This document shows positions 45,671 through 57,684 of a stretch of DNA of 64,000 nt, piece by piece. The number at the start of each line of letters is the position of its first letter. Position 1 is the stretch's first letter. The position numbers were made by a program, and so were the translations under genes. The notes beneath the pieces are model-generated. The model had not been told where the DNA came from. It did not search any database and worked only from the letters and a program-made list of their open reading frames with translations. This stretch comes from Stictocephala bisonia (lineage: Eukaryota > Arthropoda > Insecta > Hemiptera > Membracidae), in contig JAQJVL010000127.1 of assembly GCA_035578905.1 (NCBI GenBank), positions 62,001 to 126,000 on the forward strand. Direction: 5' to 3'.

Positions 45671-45829
45671 ATGGTAGCTCAAACCACTCCTCTTTCCTCA
45701 TTTTAAGCAAAAAGAACATTGTTTACTTTTATGATGTTGGTAGTTCTGACATGTTAATATTACTTACACTGTTTTTATATAATGCAGTATTTAAAAAAAA
45801 GAAGAAATAAATAATAGTTGAAATGATAC

Positions 45830-47025
45830 GGACATCAAAACTAACTTCGTCGTTATGTTGGAACACATTCACAAGATATAGAAGTAGCTTTTTATTATTT
45901 AGTTAGAAAAAAACTACATTTTTGAGATTCTGGTAAATAGGTTTTAATAAAATAAACCTACTATTATTAACAGTTAAAATATATAAACAGACTACACGAA
46001 AGAATATATTTATTGATATTATCACCTCATATCTCATTTGTCGTTTTAATATATATGAAATATTGGAAATAATTAATCGTAAAAAAACATTAAAAAAGTC
46101 AGTTGGTAATGTACACTAAGTAAAATTTATATCATAATATAGATTAAATAAATATAATTATTACTAAAAGCTTAAATGAAATTAATATTTATTATTATCT
46201 TAAACGGTTTTTGGCAGATTATAGATAAACAAATCTACTTCAGGTTCTAGAGATTTTACGCTTACTTCCAACAAGATTTTTCTATAATTACCAATTTAAA
46301 AGTATCGACTGGCCATTGGAGTGCAACAGTCACCCTAAATCCAATTTCCTGTTTTAAATAACTGAGCCTGTTTTAATGCAGGAAATGATGACATTTATTT
46401 CTAAATAAGTCATAAGTTTTTCCCAAGATGTACTTTCAATAGCAAGAGAAATATGTTATATATAACAAATAAGAAAAAACATGAAAAGTTTTATAGATAT
46501 CCCTCACAAGCTTTTAAACTTACCGTTGAGTAATCACATGATTGCATAAGATACCGTACGGCTGTGTAAGCCCCTTTCTTAATAGTTTTTTGGACGTAAT
46601 ATTATTTATTATTAAATCCATATGAACAGCGTGCCCAAATATTAGTTGGAGTGTATCATCTATTACATCATACTTTTTTACAAGTCAAAACCAATGGCAG
46701 TAGAACGTAAATAGATGTAAAACTTTATAATAAACTTTTTTTATTTATTCTGGAACATGTAATCATCATGTCCTTCATCCTTATATATGTAATATTTTTT
46801 ATTTGCGAAACAAGAATTGAATTTAAAATTAGTCTAATTTATCTTCCCACAATAAAATCTTAATGCCAATTAATACAAGTTTGCGCTGTTATAATGCCTA
46901 CAAGATGTAAAGAATTTGACATTACATTTAGAGAGTAATGATTGTATTTTTTACAGTGTAGGCATTTAGCAGTTAAATTGATTACTGTATTTACTCGATA
47001 AATGACGGTACGATTGGCGCAGTGC
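45830..47025. other. AT-rich stretch, nothing recognised
   Basis: No supported feature. Confidence 0.4.
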
Positions 47026-47029
47026 CTCT

Positions 47030-47285
47030 CATTATCGACACGGCATCCACTCAATACCATAGGCGAAGACCGTATCATAGAAGTCTTGGGTGTCCATGTT
47101 TGGGTGTTCATGTTGCCCTGGATTTTGGGTTATTAATAAATAACTCTTTTTTAAGAAACCATCATTATTAGTAAGTAACAATGACTACACACACTTATAT
47201 ACATTCATCAAGCTCATTCACTCTTACTAGTAGCCTATATTACGTTGATTGGCATCTTAATGATAAATGAATTTTAAGGTTCTAA
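47030..47285 (+). repeat. tRNA-headed SINE copy, internally deleted
   Basis: ATCGACACGGCATCCACTC and GAAGTCTTGGGTGTCCATG match the head of the 44.8 kb copy. The A-box to B-box part is missing, and the sequence resumes with TTGCCCTGGATTTTGGG, GTAACAATGACTAC and TTGATTGGCATCTTAATG before the tail. Confidence 0.65.
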
Positions 47286-47299
47286 AAATAAATAAATAA

Positions 47300-47670
47300 C
47301 GTCTTTATTTGGAGCGTTTTTCAACACAGTTGTTTTTCAAAAAAAAAAAAAATAAATAAAAAATAAAAAAAAAATAAAAATAAAAAAAAAACTCCAGTCA
47401 TATAAAAGTTACATGTATATTACCAAGGACTAGGCTAAAATCACAAAATAAAATATATTTTACACAACTTACATTTTAAAATACTCATATTCCAATTGTA
47501 GCTTAAGTTTATTTTTAAAAGATACATAGCTGAGTGCTTTGAAATTCTGTTCAACTCTGTTGTAAATCTGGGGAGAAAAGTAAGAAAAAGCATTTCTTCC
47601 CACCTCGAGTCTGACTTTGGGTACCTCTAGCATGCTGTCCTGGCGACCACAAAGACAATTGTATGTTCTC
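47300..47670 (-). pseudogene. LINE ORF2 end and 3' UTR
   Basis: The minus strand reads LEVPKVRLEVGRNAFSYF, then SPQIYN and LSYVSFKNKLKLQLEY before a stop. This is the terminal segment (RVRLEVGRxxFSYFxPxIYN) of a non-LTR retrotransposon ORF2, with an AATAAA signal on the minus strand near 47310. It fits as the end of the polymerase fragment at 47967-48950, with about 290 bases between them that may be an insertion. A-rich low-complexity sequence lies at 47340-47391. Confidence 0.6.
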
Positions 47671-47966
47671 GTGTTTTAAAATTAATTCAAATTATTCGAT
47701 TGTCAAATAAAATATACGTGACATGAGCGTTCACATATTTTGTTTTGTTCGTTACCACTGACACTGTGTGTCCTTTGCTTATCTAAGTTTATAAACTATT
47801 TTTTGTTGGATTCTGTTCTATTAATACAATTTGCAAATTAATAGGTTTAAAGTTAAATGATTTCTTTTAGGGGTTTCGTGAAGATACAGACAGATTCATC
47901 CCAAATCCCACACCGTGGTTGGCTTTCCGCTCGTCTGACTATGGACAGTATGGACAATCTTGTGGA

Positions 47967-48950
47967 CTAAACAAGCCACTTCCAAACTAAATATATGCTT
48001 AGTGGATGTGTTTTTGCTTTTTCTGGAGCTTGACTGACATGGTTAGTCATGACTGACAGGACATATTTCCTGAGACCATACACAAACATAATGGCCGAGT
48101 TTTGCAGTCTTTGGAATGGGACAGTGTTGTCAAGGGATAACCTACTTTCGAAGACTGGAAGCGAATACAACATTGCAGGGAAAATAATCCTATTGACTAT
48201 TTGTAGCTTGGGTTGCTCTTTGAGCAACTCTCTAAGCCTAAATAAAACTCTCAACCTGCACATTGTGCTGCGGGTCACATTTCTAACATGAAAAGAGAAG
48301 GTTAATTATGTATCTAATGTTACGCCTAGAATCTTTACAGTTTCGGATAACGTCAAAGGTTCCCCACCCAAAGACACATACAGTGAATTATCCTTCATGA
48401 TATTCTTTACTGCAGGAGGTTAAAAATGAACAATAGAGCATTTATTAGAATTTTATTTAAGACCGTGGTCATCCGCCCAAACCTTGACCTCCAACAGTTC
48501 CACATTCATTTGCTGAACAGCCAAGGCTACATTGGAAGGATGGTATGATAGTACCAGCTGAGTATCGTGTGCGTACGAGTACAGAGAACAATGAATTAGA
48601 ACATATTCAAGATGTGCTGTATATAAAAGAAACATAATGGGGCCCAGACAGCTGCCCTGAGGCACCCCTGAGACTCTATAAATGACATCCGGGAAATTAT
48701 TATTTACTTTAGTGACCTGAGTTCTCCCGAACAAGTACGAATCAAACCACATCACCACATTACTACCAAACCCATAATAGTTCATATTAGTAAGAAACAT
48801 TTCAAAATTAACGGATTTGAATGCATGGGAAAAGTCAAGAGAGGCCAGACTACCACAGATGTCTTTGTCCTTAGATGAAAACAGTTTGTCACTTTGATTC
48901 ACTTAAGATGATGTGGTGCTGACTGTTGCAGCAAATCAAGGATATTTGCT
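47967..48950 (-). pseudogene. Non-LTR retrotransposon reverse transcriptase fragment
   Basis: A 149-residue minus-strand frame (48902-48453) contains SLDFSHAFKSVNF, then VSGVPQGSCLGPIMFLLY and YSYAHDTQLVLSY, the order of reverse-transcriptase motifs 3 to 5. The catalytic YADD box reads YAHD, so one aspartate is lost. SLDFS-AF-SVN also has K for the usual D. The frame ends at a real stop position, but homology continues through ADDHGLK, then LGGEPLTLSETVKILGV with one stop, into a second frame (48278-47967) with RLRVLFRLRELLKEQPKLQI and RLQNSAIMFVYGLRKY. The N-terminal endonuclease is absent. The clade is probably CR1- or Jockey-like. Confidence 0.8.
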
Positions 48951-48954
48951 ACAA

Positions 48955-50540
48955 CAATAATATCGAGTCGACATATTTAAAAATAACACGAACCGTAATT
49001 GTATTTTTATTTAAGACCATTTGGAATTGGTTTAGGGAAATTTGTGATAAACTGAGTATAACTAAATTGTATCAGCTACAATCCTTTTTATATATAGTCT
49101 ATAACATAGACGTAACTCCCTTAAGGATCTTAAATAATTAAATAAAAAATACGGATGAATATAAAACCTTTATTTATAATGTTTGAAAGAAAATAAGTTC
49201 TGACCCTCCCAGCCAACCATACACGTATAGTGGCATGGATACCGTTACTAGTTTACATAAATAAAGTCAACAATTGAATACATGAAACATTACTCACTTT
49301 TTTTACGATCCTTCTTATCTCAATTATATTATTATGTAGTTAATAACGAAATATAAATAATAGCAGAAAAATACATCTAATTTCATCTATAAAACTGCTA
49401 AATGTAATATAAATTATCAGTTTGTTGATAATAATAATCATTAATTATTGTGGCAAATACCACTATTATACAAGTTAAATAAATATGTTATGGTAAAAAT
49501 TTAAATAATTCTATAGTCTTATATAAGACATTGCGTCAGATTCGGCAAGAAACTTAAACAATGTTTATATTTTTAACTATATAATTTACCAAGTATATTT
49601 GGGGATTTTGCTTGTTATTAAAATTAAACAAACATAAAATTAAATTTTAATAACTATCAAACATTCGCAATTTAAAAATTTTCTATTTAACTACATTTAA
49701 ATTTAGAATGGCACAAGGCAATATGTATATATTATGTCTGAATAAAGAAAATGTATATATGAATAGTTAATAAAAGGTAAAAAATTTTAGTTGAGGAACA
49801 GAGTAATATACAAATTTATTCATTAGGTAATAACGAGTTCTCGTTTGATCCACCTTTTTATCATAATAAATATTAATCATAGCATCTCATTGTTGCTTTG
49901 CCTTTCACAATTACTTCTCATCGTAGTTCTGATGAAGGCATACAGTTTTATGAAAGCAAATCATGTAAAGAGAACTTATGAATGTTAACTACATTTATGT
50001 ACGTGATCTTCTATATAACTTTAAAAAAACTATGTATACATAAATTCTTTATTCAAATTCATGGTCTTCAGGATAAGAGCATAAATTTTCATCTATAAAC
50101 AAATGTATGGTCATACTTATGGTAATGTTGACCGGGGAAGCCTATTGGGAAATATCAAGAGTATGTAATAAATAAAAAAAAAAAAAAAAAAAAAACATCA
50201 AAGGCTCAGATTTTAACCATGCATAACCTGAATAAGACTGGTTATAAATTGAGTTAGGGTGTTTTTGTTATTATTATCTTGATTTAATAAATTGACTGGC
50301 ATGTGGCAAAAAAATAGTTTAATAAGTTTTCTTAACGCATATATTTTAATAAGCTGTGTTTACGTTTCGAAATATACAGTTTGTTATTTGTTAATATAAG
50401 TGTTTCGATATTTAGAAATTAAACTATACAAACATTTTCTATCATATAAATCGATTTTTAACTTTTTAAATATGTAACATTAAGTTTTTTTCTCATTCCA
50501 TTGACGCCAATGGCATTTTTACTTTGTTTACATACGCTGT
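48955..50540. other. AT-rich stretch with a satellite scrap
   Basis: GACCCTCCCAGCC, then ACACGTATAGTGGC at 49202-49234 is a single scrap of the G-rich satellite in reverse. An A run of about 23 lies near 50172-50195. A CTGATGA...GAAA pair near 49930 does not give a good stem II. Confidence 0.45.
49838..49912. repeat. Duplicated segment, copy 1
   Basis: TTTGATCCACCTTTTTATC, AATAAATATTAATCA and AGCATCTCATTGTTGC recur with changes at 52694-52770 (TTTGATCTGCCTCTTTATC, AATAAATGTAATCA, AGCATATCTTAGTCCC). Confidence 0.55.
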
Positions 50541-50549
50541 TATAGTAAA

Positions 50550-50645
50550 CCGGTTGAAACCCATCAAGCAAATTGCTAAGTAGATCTTCTCGTGTAAATC
50601 TACATATGAAGAAGACGTGCTAACTACTAGGCTAGCAAGAGGTCC
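50550..50645 (-). repeat. tRNA-like SINE head or tRNA pseudogene
   Basis: On the minus strand TAGCCTAGTAGTTAGCACG is a close match to an RNA polymerase III A-box region, followed about 50 bases later by GGGTTTCAACCGG in the B-box position. The region between does not fold into a clean tRNA by eye. A degraded SINE head is more likely than a tRNA gene. Confidence 0.4.
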
Positions 50646-51469
50646 TAAATTTAAACGAGATTTGTTATTAAGAAGATATTAGTTAAACCGTGAAAACTTA
50701 TGGAAGTCTACATGCTGACAGCAGAATAGGAAGCCTCTACCAGTATAGTTACTAGTAGCATTGGCTATTGGTTCCTTTGATTAACAGTATCCTAGTCGTC
50801 TTGTTTAACACTATCGCAATATATGTCATGTATAAGAACTGTCGAAATTTATTTTTATTAATACGCATATTTTTATTTAATATTTAGAGCCTTCCAAATT
50901 GAATTAAAGAGTTTAATAAAACAAAAGTTTGTTAGTGAGACCTTTCAATTTAGCATTAAACGCTTTTTTTAATATGTATCACATACGAATAGTTTTTTAT
51001 AATACATTTTCTCATATGTTATATTCATAAACGTGTTAAAATATTTTAAAATGTGCGCTAGTGGATTATAGTGTAATCATTAAAAAAAAGAGGAAGTATT
51101 AAATATATCAAGAAAAATATAAACATTATTAATAACATCAGCTGTGAATAATTTAAGGTGTCATCATTGTTTTATTTATATTGCTTTAACGTTGCATACA
51201 TGTACCTGAATTTTACGTTATAGAAGTCGAAATATACATTCTACAAAGCAAATATGAAGAAATTTGTTAAAGTTATTTATTAATAATATTTTATTTTAAT
51301 ATATACACATTCTTGAGGCTTCAATTTAACTAAGAGAGATAATGTTTTATTTATAAAATATATTTTATTTTATAAAGACATTATTATTAGAAACAGGCAA
51401 GGTTCACCATCTAAATGGCTAAGTAATGGTTCTTTTTTAGGGTGGAGCTTTTGCCTCTGTATTTTCTGA

Positions 51470-51665
51470 ATACTTTACCCTTTCCTCAAAAATAAATTGA
51501 AGTATAAATCCACCTGGCTGTCTGCATACATCGCGCTGATGTTCTCTGGCATGTTGATAACACGCTCACATATGGGAATGTGTATACAGTAGCTATCTCA
51601 TACGTTGCTTCGGTCTGTATTTATATCTCATATTTCTCAGAAACACCATCTCTAAGAGCACAGCC
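51470..51665. repeat. Unidentified homologous segment, copy 2 of 3
   Basis: It matches 45485-45670 closely over about 150 bases. The minus-strand frame reads HIPICERVINMPENIS, then MYADSQVDLYFN, and a GGAAAGG followed by GTAAAG takes the place of the splice-site word of copy 1. On the plus strand the equivalent frame is cut by a stop. Homology ends a little beyond TTTCTGAGAAATA on the far side. Confidence 0.45.
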
Positions 51666-51699
51666 TATCCCTCTTTGCAAAGTATTATCTTATAACATT

Positions 51700-54110
51700 G
51701 GAAAGTATCCAGTTAAATGTTAAGATAGAAAACACAATATCAAGTTAATTTTAGTAAAATGTTAAACTCGTAATTTTCTTACACACTGCTAGAAAAACTA
51801 GATGTATAAACACTCTCAGTAAGTGGCCACTGGCTCTCCAAACTGATGATCTGCTACGATCCATCCAATAAACCTATTATGTACCATATGGACACTATAC
51901 ATTCTTAAATAAATTAATTGTATATTACAGAAAGTAAGCTAATTTAAATCTTTAATAATGTTGCTAAAGAAGCAATGAAAAATAGAAGGTTCCAAAGAAT
52001 CGGCACACATTTTCCCTCATATTAAACACAAAAAACAAAAACTTTGAAAATTACCAGTTTGAATCTCAAATAAGTTTTTTTATCATAACTAAAAAACTAG
52101 TCAAATTACTGACTTGCGGTGTCTACTTAAATATTTTAAATTATAATTCAAATATTTTTCATAACAGTGTAATTATAATCACAGCTGCCGTTTGTGAGAA
52201 AATTAAGTTTTTTTGTTTTTTCTATAAACATAAAAATTTTAATTAAAAAATAAATTATAAAATAGTCTGAAGATATTGGTTAGATACATTTGAATTCTCA
52301 ATTTCATAAAGAAAGTATCCATCCGTTTAGTCTCCAACGAACTACATATACACACAAACAGATTCACATATGGACAGGCACAAAAATAGTTTTCAAAAAA
52401 CATTTTTTTTTTTTTTTGGTTCAGGGGACCTTGAAATGGATGTTTTAATCAACTCGTAAACATTATTTTTATGGTCACAATTTTTTTCTCTATGCTAGCG
52501 CATATTGGAGAAAGTAAAATAACAACGAATAGGATAAATAATATTGATCAACAGTTCAGATGTACAATGAAATCTGAATTTGAAAAAGACGAGTGTTTCA
52601 TTATAGTATGTTTGAAGGAGTAGCATTATTTATTGCTTTTCAAAGACGTATAATTACTAGTTGTAAATCTGAAATGGAATTTATTTTTACATCAGGAGAT
52701 TAAGCTCAGTGTTTGATCTGCCTCTTTATCTTAATAAATGTAATCACAGCATATCTTAGTCCCTTTGCTTTTGAAATGTCTGTTGAACTACATATAAATG
52801 CTTAGTTATTTTACGGTAATAAAAGATTTACAAAAAAAAAATTATACTATGTCTTTGACATAGGATGAGTGGATAACCGCCCGATAAATTTCAGGATCGA
52901 ACCGATTATAAAGAAAGTAGGATTAGGTTAATATAATTTTGTTTTACGAATGAATATATATTGTATACAATGTAAATTTTGAGTGATGATACAATTAATG
53001 AATTGTAATAATTTTCTTTTTACAGTGAGTCTTAGAATGTCTATAACCTTCTTTCTGCTGTCTGGATACCAATATTATTCAGCCTATAGGCTCACACTAG
53101 ACACAGTTTTGAAAGTATATGTGTAAGAATAATCTGATGGCAGAGAATTTGGGTTATTAAATTAATTTACTACGAGTAAAAAAAGAGACTATACGATTTA
53201 TGGTAAAAAATTAAAGAGAAAAGGGAAAAATAAAATAAAGTTTGTAACGAAATGATAAGATTAAGTGAAGGGGAAGGTCTGAGGCTCGAATGAAGGAATA
53301 ATTTAATAATGGTAACACACCCTTTATGAATGGTGATTTTAAATTGCATATTGTAAACTAAGAACACAAATACTATATTAAATTGTGATAAGTGAATGTG
53401 ATGAGCAAAATTAATAACATTTATAAAAACGATAAAAAATGAAAAATAGAAATATTAATAGCTTAAATTCTTAGGCTATAATTGTTTTCAATATAACACT
53501 AAAATCTCAGCCTAAGTTTATCATTTACGTTTAATTTTTAATGGACTGGAGAGTCCTCACTTTTTTTGCATCTTCGTGAAGTATTAATAACAATATCTTG
53601 GTAAAGCTTAGTATAGATAAGTGTGAATAAATACATTTGTTCAACCAATATTTTTTTTATAAAATGTTTTATTTTTATAATCAATATAATTAAAGTACGA
53701 GTAAATGCTCTCCGAATCGAAAAAAATCTTCAATAAATCAATCATTTTAATTAAACGTGAAAGTTAATGTTTATTTTCGCTATAGGCTTGTCTTGTAGTT
53801 TTTATAGGCTTGATGTTTTGAAGTGGTTAAAAAATACTATGTTGTCAGGTATATGCGGGCTGTGAAAAAGTGATACTAATAGCCTATTTCAGGCACTATC
53901 GTGGAAGTGTTAGTGATCACGATATGTTTCATTAAGAACTAGTGTTGTACAGACTCATTCCCCCTCCTCCATGTGTGACTACGTGAATGTGTGTGACAGC
54001 TATCCACGGATTTAATGTATATGTAACTTCTAGTATGTAATCTGTTGATCACATTCAGAAGAACACATGTAGTGTTTTTATATGGTTAAATCGAGTAGTT
54101 GGTTGAACAA
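51700..54110. other. AT-rich stretch
   Basis: Apart from the duplicated segment at 52694-52770 nothing was recognised. Confidence 0.4.
52694..52770. repeat. Duplicated segment, copy 2
   Basis: This is the partner of 49838-49912, in the same orientation and about 2.9 kb away. The frames differ between copies, so a coding role is not supported. Confidence 0.55.
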
Positions 54111-54113
54111 ACG

Positions 54114-54428
54114 TCAATAGTATATGTCAATAATTAATGAATAGGTAGGCGTATTTCTTAAACAGTTAAAATGTCGGATATTCGTTACTTGTGTGTGGTG
54201 AGTCACCTTTTCAATGTATTCTATCATGATATTTAAATAATTGTTCCAAACATACTCCAAGAAGATAATGCACATTTGTGTATCTTTATAGGGTTTAGGG
54301 CAAACGTCTATGTATATTGCCGACGTAGTACATGCATTCAAACATAAATTGATCATATTTAATAGAGTGTATGAGGTAAAATACGCAGAACTGTCCATAC
54401 TTACTACATAATAGTACGCGTATAGCAA
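54114..54428 (-). CDS. Unassigned open frame, possible exon
   Basis: The 104-residue minus-strand frame has a less biased composition than most frames here, with cysteines and a central LLNMINLCLNACTTSAIYID, then VCPKPYKDTQ. A hydrophobic segment of about 20 residues occupies its middle. GAAAAG followed by GTGACT near 54202 could be a 5' splice site. I do not recognise a family, and it may be a chance frame. Confidence 0.2.
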   Translation of the reverse strand: MLYAYYYVVSMDSSAYFTSYTLLNMINLCLNACTTSAIYIDVCPKPYKDTQMCIIFLEYVWNNYLNIMIEYIEKVTHHTQVTNIRHFNCLRNTPTYSLIIDIYY

Positions 54429-54429
54429 A

Positions 54430-56860
54430 TTATGTAACAGTAAGTTAAATCCGTCTAACTATATATTTCATTTAGTATTTTACCACCATGTATTCCCTCA
54501 ATCATTATAAAAAATACATATAATATATCCAAAAATATAAGTGTCATATGCTAACAGTAGTAAACTAATATGTACAAAGACTTTTAGTGTAAGATAAGTA
54601 GAAATATTTAGTATGTTACACACAATTTAGTATTCTTAAAACTATATAGTAATGAAACATAATAATATATAACTAATACAAATTTTAAAAGTTGATGGCA
54701 AAGTAGGATCTTTATACATCGACATAATATACACTAACAATCCACATTAAAGGAAAGTTAAATGTCATAAATCTAAATTGGAATAATCAAATCCTAAAAA
54801 TTTATGACAACAGGATAAAGATCTTTGTTTGTTATGAATAAAGATGTAAATATATATGCTAGCGTATATTGTGTATAAAAACATGACAGGCTATTCACTT
54901 TATTGTGACCTAAATTCTACAATTAAATAGTTCTTTTATATATTAGATGTACAAAATTATATAATGTAAATATAACCAATTTGTCATTTAAATTTAAAGT
55001 TAATACTAACAATATATTATATTTTGGTGTAGGTTTTGAAACATGTAACTGTCTTATATAATTTATAATGATTGTCCTGTACGTGTATGAAATTTAATTT
55101 TTTCGAGGTAAATTATGTTTTTGATATTTTTGTAGGATATAAGGTCAATGCAGGAAGTTATAAATAATTTAATAACCAACAGACTAATTCCAAGATAAGT
55201 AGGCACTGATATTTAACGTACTTATAATTCGCAATTACTAAATTTTTTGTTCAATTGACAATATTAGACAAACTAACATGATTTGTAATAATCTTGTATG
55301 TTTGTTAAATTGTATTTTGTTATTAAAACCCATTAGAGTTTCATTTATCAAAAAACATATTTTCAAAAAAAATGTATAACATTTGTTAAGTAAGTCCATA
55401 AATTATGGAATATTTCTCACAGTTAAACAAACATTCCATAAACTTTTGATATTATGAAGAATCACTATATTACTATAGGATTTTAACCAAAAATTAGTTT
55501 AGTACTTTCTCTATGTAGTGTTTTCCCTCAGCTGAAGATGTATTTTTTCTGTGAAAGTAATACATAAAAATGTGTATCTCCAGAGTGCATACTTCTCGTT
55601 GACGATTTCCTCTCCACCTGAGGTATGGTTGAAGACCCGGCTTACATAAATGTAGCATACATACATTCATACAAGAAAGATTATGTAAATATACTGTATT
55701 ACCTACCTCATACGCAGCTACTTTCTCTACATTTTGCCATAATTTAAAAAGATGTATACGGTAGTTCAATGAACAATTTTTTTGACGTATCAATAATTTT
55801 CTAAAAGAAATACGCTAAATTATTATAAAATGTTGAGCGTTACAGATCAAAAGATGTTTCACTTCATTTCTCCTTTTAACTAATTATATGTATTATTCAA
55901 TATTATCTTTTCTTTACTATATTGTTCAAATTTTTTAGACTGATATTGACATAATTAGATCGTAATTATAGTCGTATAAAATGAGTTGATATCATTTTAT
56001 ATCGTACTTGTTTTATATCAGCTTCAACCATAGAGACGCAATGTATACAGATATTTTCATAGGTGAGTAACAAATTACCTTAATCACATTTTCCTTAGGT
56101 TGGATTTTAATAATATGTTCCCCATAAATATTTGAAACTATATTTATGTAAATAAGTTTATGCATCGGAATATTACATTTCTACAGGTTTTTTAAGAAAT
56201 GAAAAATTTTATTTTGTTACAGGTAATTAATGTCTATACATTTTAACTTGATGATGTCAAAGCATCCTTGTAATCTGCCACCAATCTTATAAATATAATA
56301 ATGCATACTAATACTGTTTTTGATGTTTGTAAAGAGAATAAATTGCTTCCAAAACCAAAATTTTATTTATATATAATTAATGTTGCTAGCATGAACAACT
56401 GTTTACATCATATTGTCAATGTAAATATATCCTTCTTATTTGAGATTATATATTATAAAATGTATTAAATTATCGTAATGACAGGCAATACTGAGAACAG
56501 CATTTTTTTTAAATATACATTAATGACATTTTTATTTGTTGTCATTGTTGACCACAAAAATAACTGATAGCCATATTCATACATTAGGTGATACAGAGTA
56601 ATCTACCTTGTTAAATAATTAATAACGACCTATCTTCGTTATTTCGGTCTTTCAACTATCACACAGGAAAATTCTCAGAAATGAAAATATATACAAAAAG
56701 CAAATGAAATACAAGAATGTTTTTTAATGAAACTATCATCACGTTTTGTTTTGTACTTCGTTACATGTTTAGTATGAATATCATTAACTTATATTCAGCA
56801 AGTACGGTGTAATTTATGTGCTTAATAATAAAAACACTTATTATTTAAGAAGCTCAAAAA
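54430..56860. other. AT-rich stretch, nothing recognised
   Basis: A 99-codon minus-strand frame (55494-55793) crosses a slightly richer patch, but no motif was seen. Confidence 0.4.
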
Positions 56861-56894
56861 CATACATTATATGATATAATATGTTTTCTCTTTT

Positions 56895-57095
56895 CTCTGA
56901 AGAGTTTCTTCTCTGCAAGTGTTTTCTATTCCTTCAAAGACAAGGAAATTGAGAGATAAATCTACTCTACTGCTGAATAAATCTTGCTGATGTTCTCTTG
57001 GCAGCTTCATAACACCTTGCATATATGAAAGTATATAAGCCCTCTTCGTTCTTCTTATAATGATTTGTTCACTATATTCAATCTTATTTCTCAGA
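56895..57095. repeat. Unidentified homologous segment, copy 3 of 3
   Basis: AGATAAATCTACTCTACTGC, TCTTGCTGATGTTCTCTTGG and TTATTTCTCAGAAAC align with the other two copies at lower identity. It lies in an 88-codon minus-strand frame that is not the frame conserved between the other copies, and the splice-site word is absent. It appears to be the most decayed copy. Confidence 0.4.
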
Positions 57096-57233
57096 AACTT
57101 TGAAGTTAACCAAACACACCTTTGTAAAAACATTTATCTATAAACCTTTGTAAAGTTAGTTTTATATTGTAAAAGAAATGTATAAACAAAAGTTTTTTAT
57201 TCATTTTGTTTTATTAGCCTTCAGAACTGTTAT

Positions 57234-57538
57234 ATTATAGAAATAATACTGGTTAAATTACCTTTTTTCCTGTCAACAGTTCTTCAAACACAATCTACTA
57301 TGTACACTTAGAAGAATAAAGCTTCATCATCAGGCTTTCAAAAGAGTCATCAGTTGGTGTCAATCGCCCGCCGGCAAATGTGTTATTTTTAATATGTTTA
57401 AATTTTTTAGTGTTTTAATGTAAAAATGACGTTTTTGAAAGCCTGATGATGAAGCTTTATGCTTCGAAATGTACATAGCAGATTATGTTTGAAGAACTGT
57501 TGACAGGAAAAAAGGTAATTTAACCAGTATTATTTATA
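57234..57538. mobile_element. Fourth hammerhead fold-back element
   Basis: The outer arms read AATAATACTGGTTAAATTAC on opposite strands and continue inward through TTTTTTCCTGTCAACAGTTC and GCTTCATCATCAGGCTTTCA. A spacer of about 75 bases in the middle carries CGCCCGCCGGC. The right arm keeps an intact hammerhead core on the plus strand, while the left-arm core is mutated in stem II and at GAAA. Confidence 0.75.
57436..57485 (+). ncRNA. Hammerhead-type ribozyme core with 8-base palindrome
   Basis: CTGATGA (57443-57449) is followed by stem II, in which GAAGC and GCTTC enclose TTTAT, then GAAA (57466-57469), the palindrome ATGTACAT (57469-57476) and A at the cleavage position. Stem II is perfect. 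Stem III is an eight-base palindrome without a loop, the longest of the four families. Stem I is weak by eye, only two adjacent pairs. Confidence 0.6.
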
Positions 57539-57539
57539 T

Positions 57540-57680
57540 AAAAGTTTTTTATAAAAATAAATAATTACTAAAAATATTAGTCATGGATTATATATGTATC
57601 TGATAAAAGTATTCCTTTTTCAATATAATACTTCGAATTTTGTTTAAAAAATTGAATACATTAAAGATATTTTACTAAAT
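57540..57680. other. Short AT-rich spacer
   Basis: Nothing recognised. Confidence 0.4.
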
Positions 57681-57684
57681 ATAT

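Noticed and set aside
49925..49970. CTGATGA followed by GAAA, a possible further hammerhead
   Set aside because: The intervening bases do not form a credible stem II and no palindrome ending in T and H follows GAAA.
55525..55560. CTGAAGA followed by GAAA near 55540
   Set aside because: Stem II cannot form and the sequence after GAAA is not palindromic.
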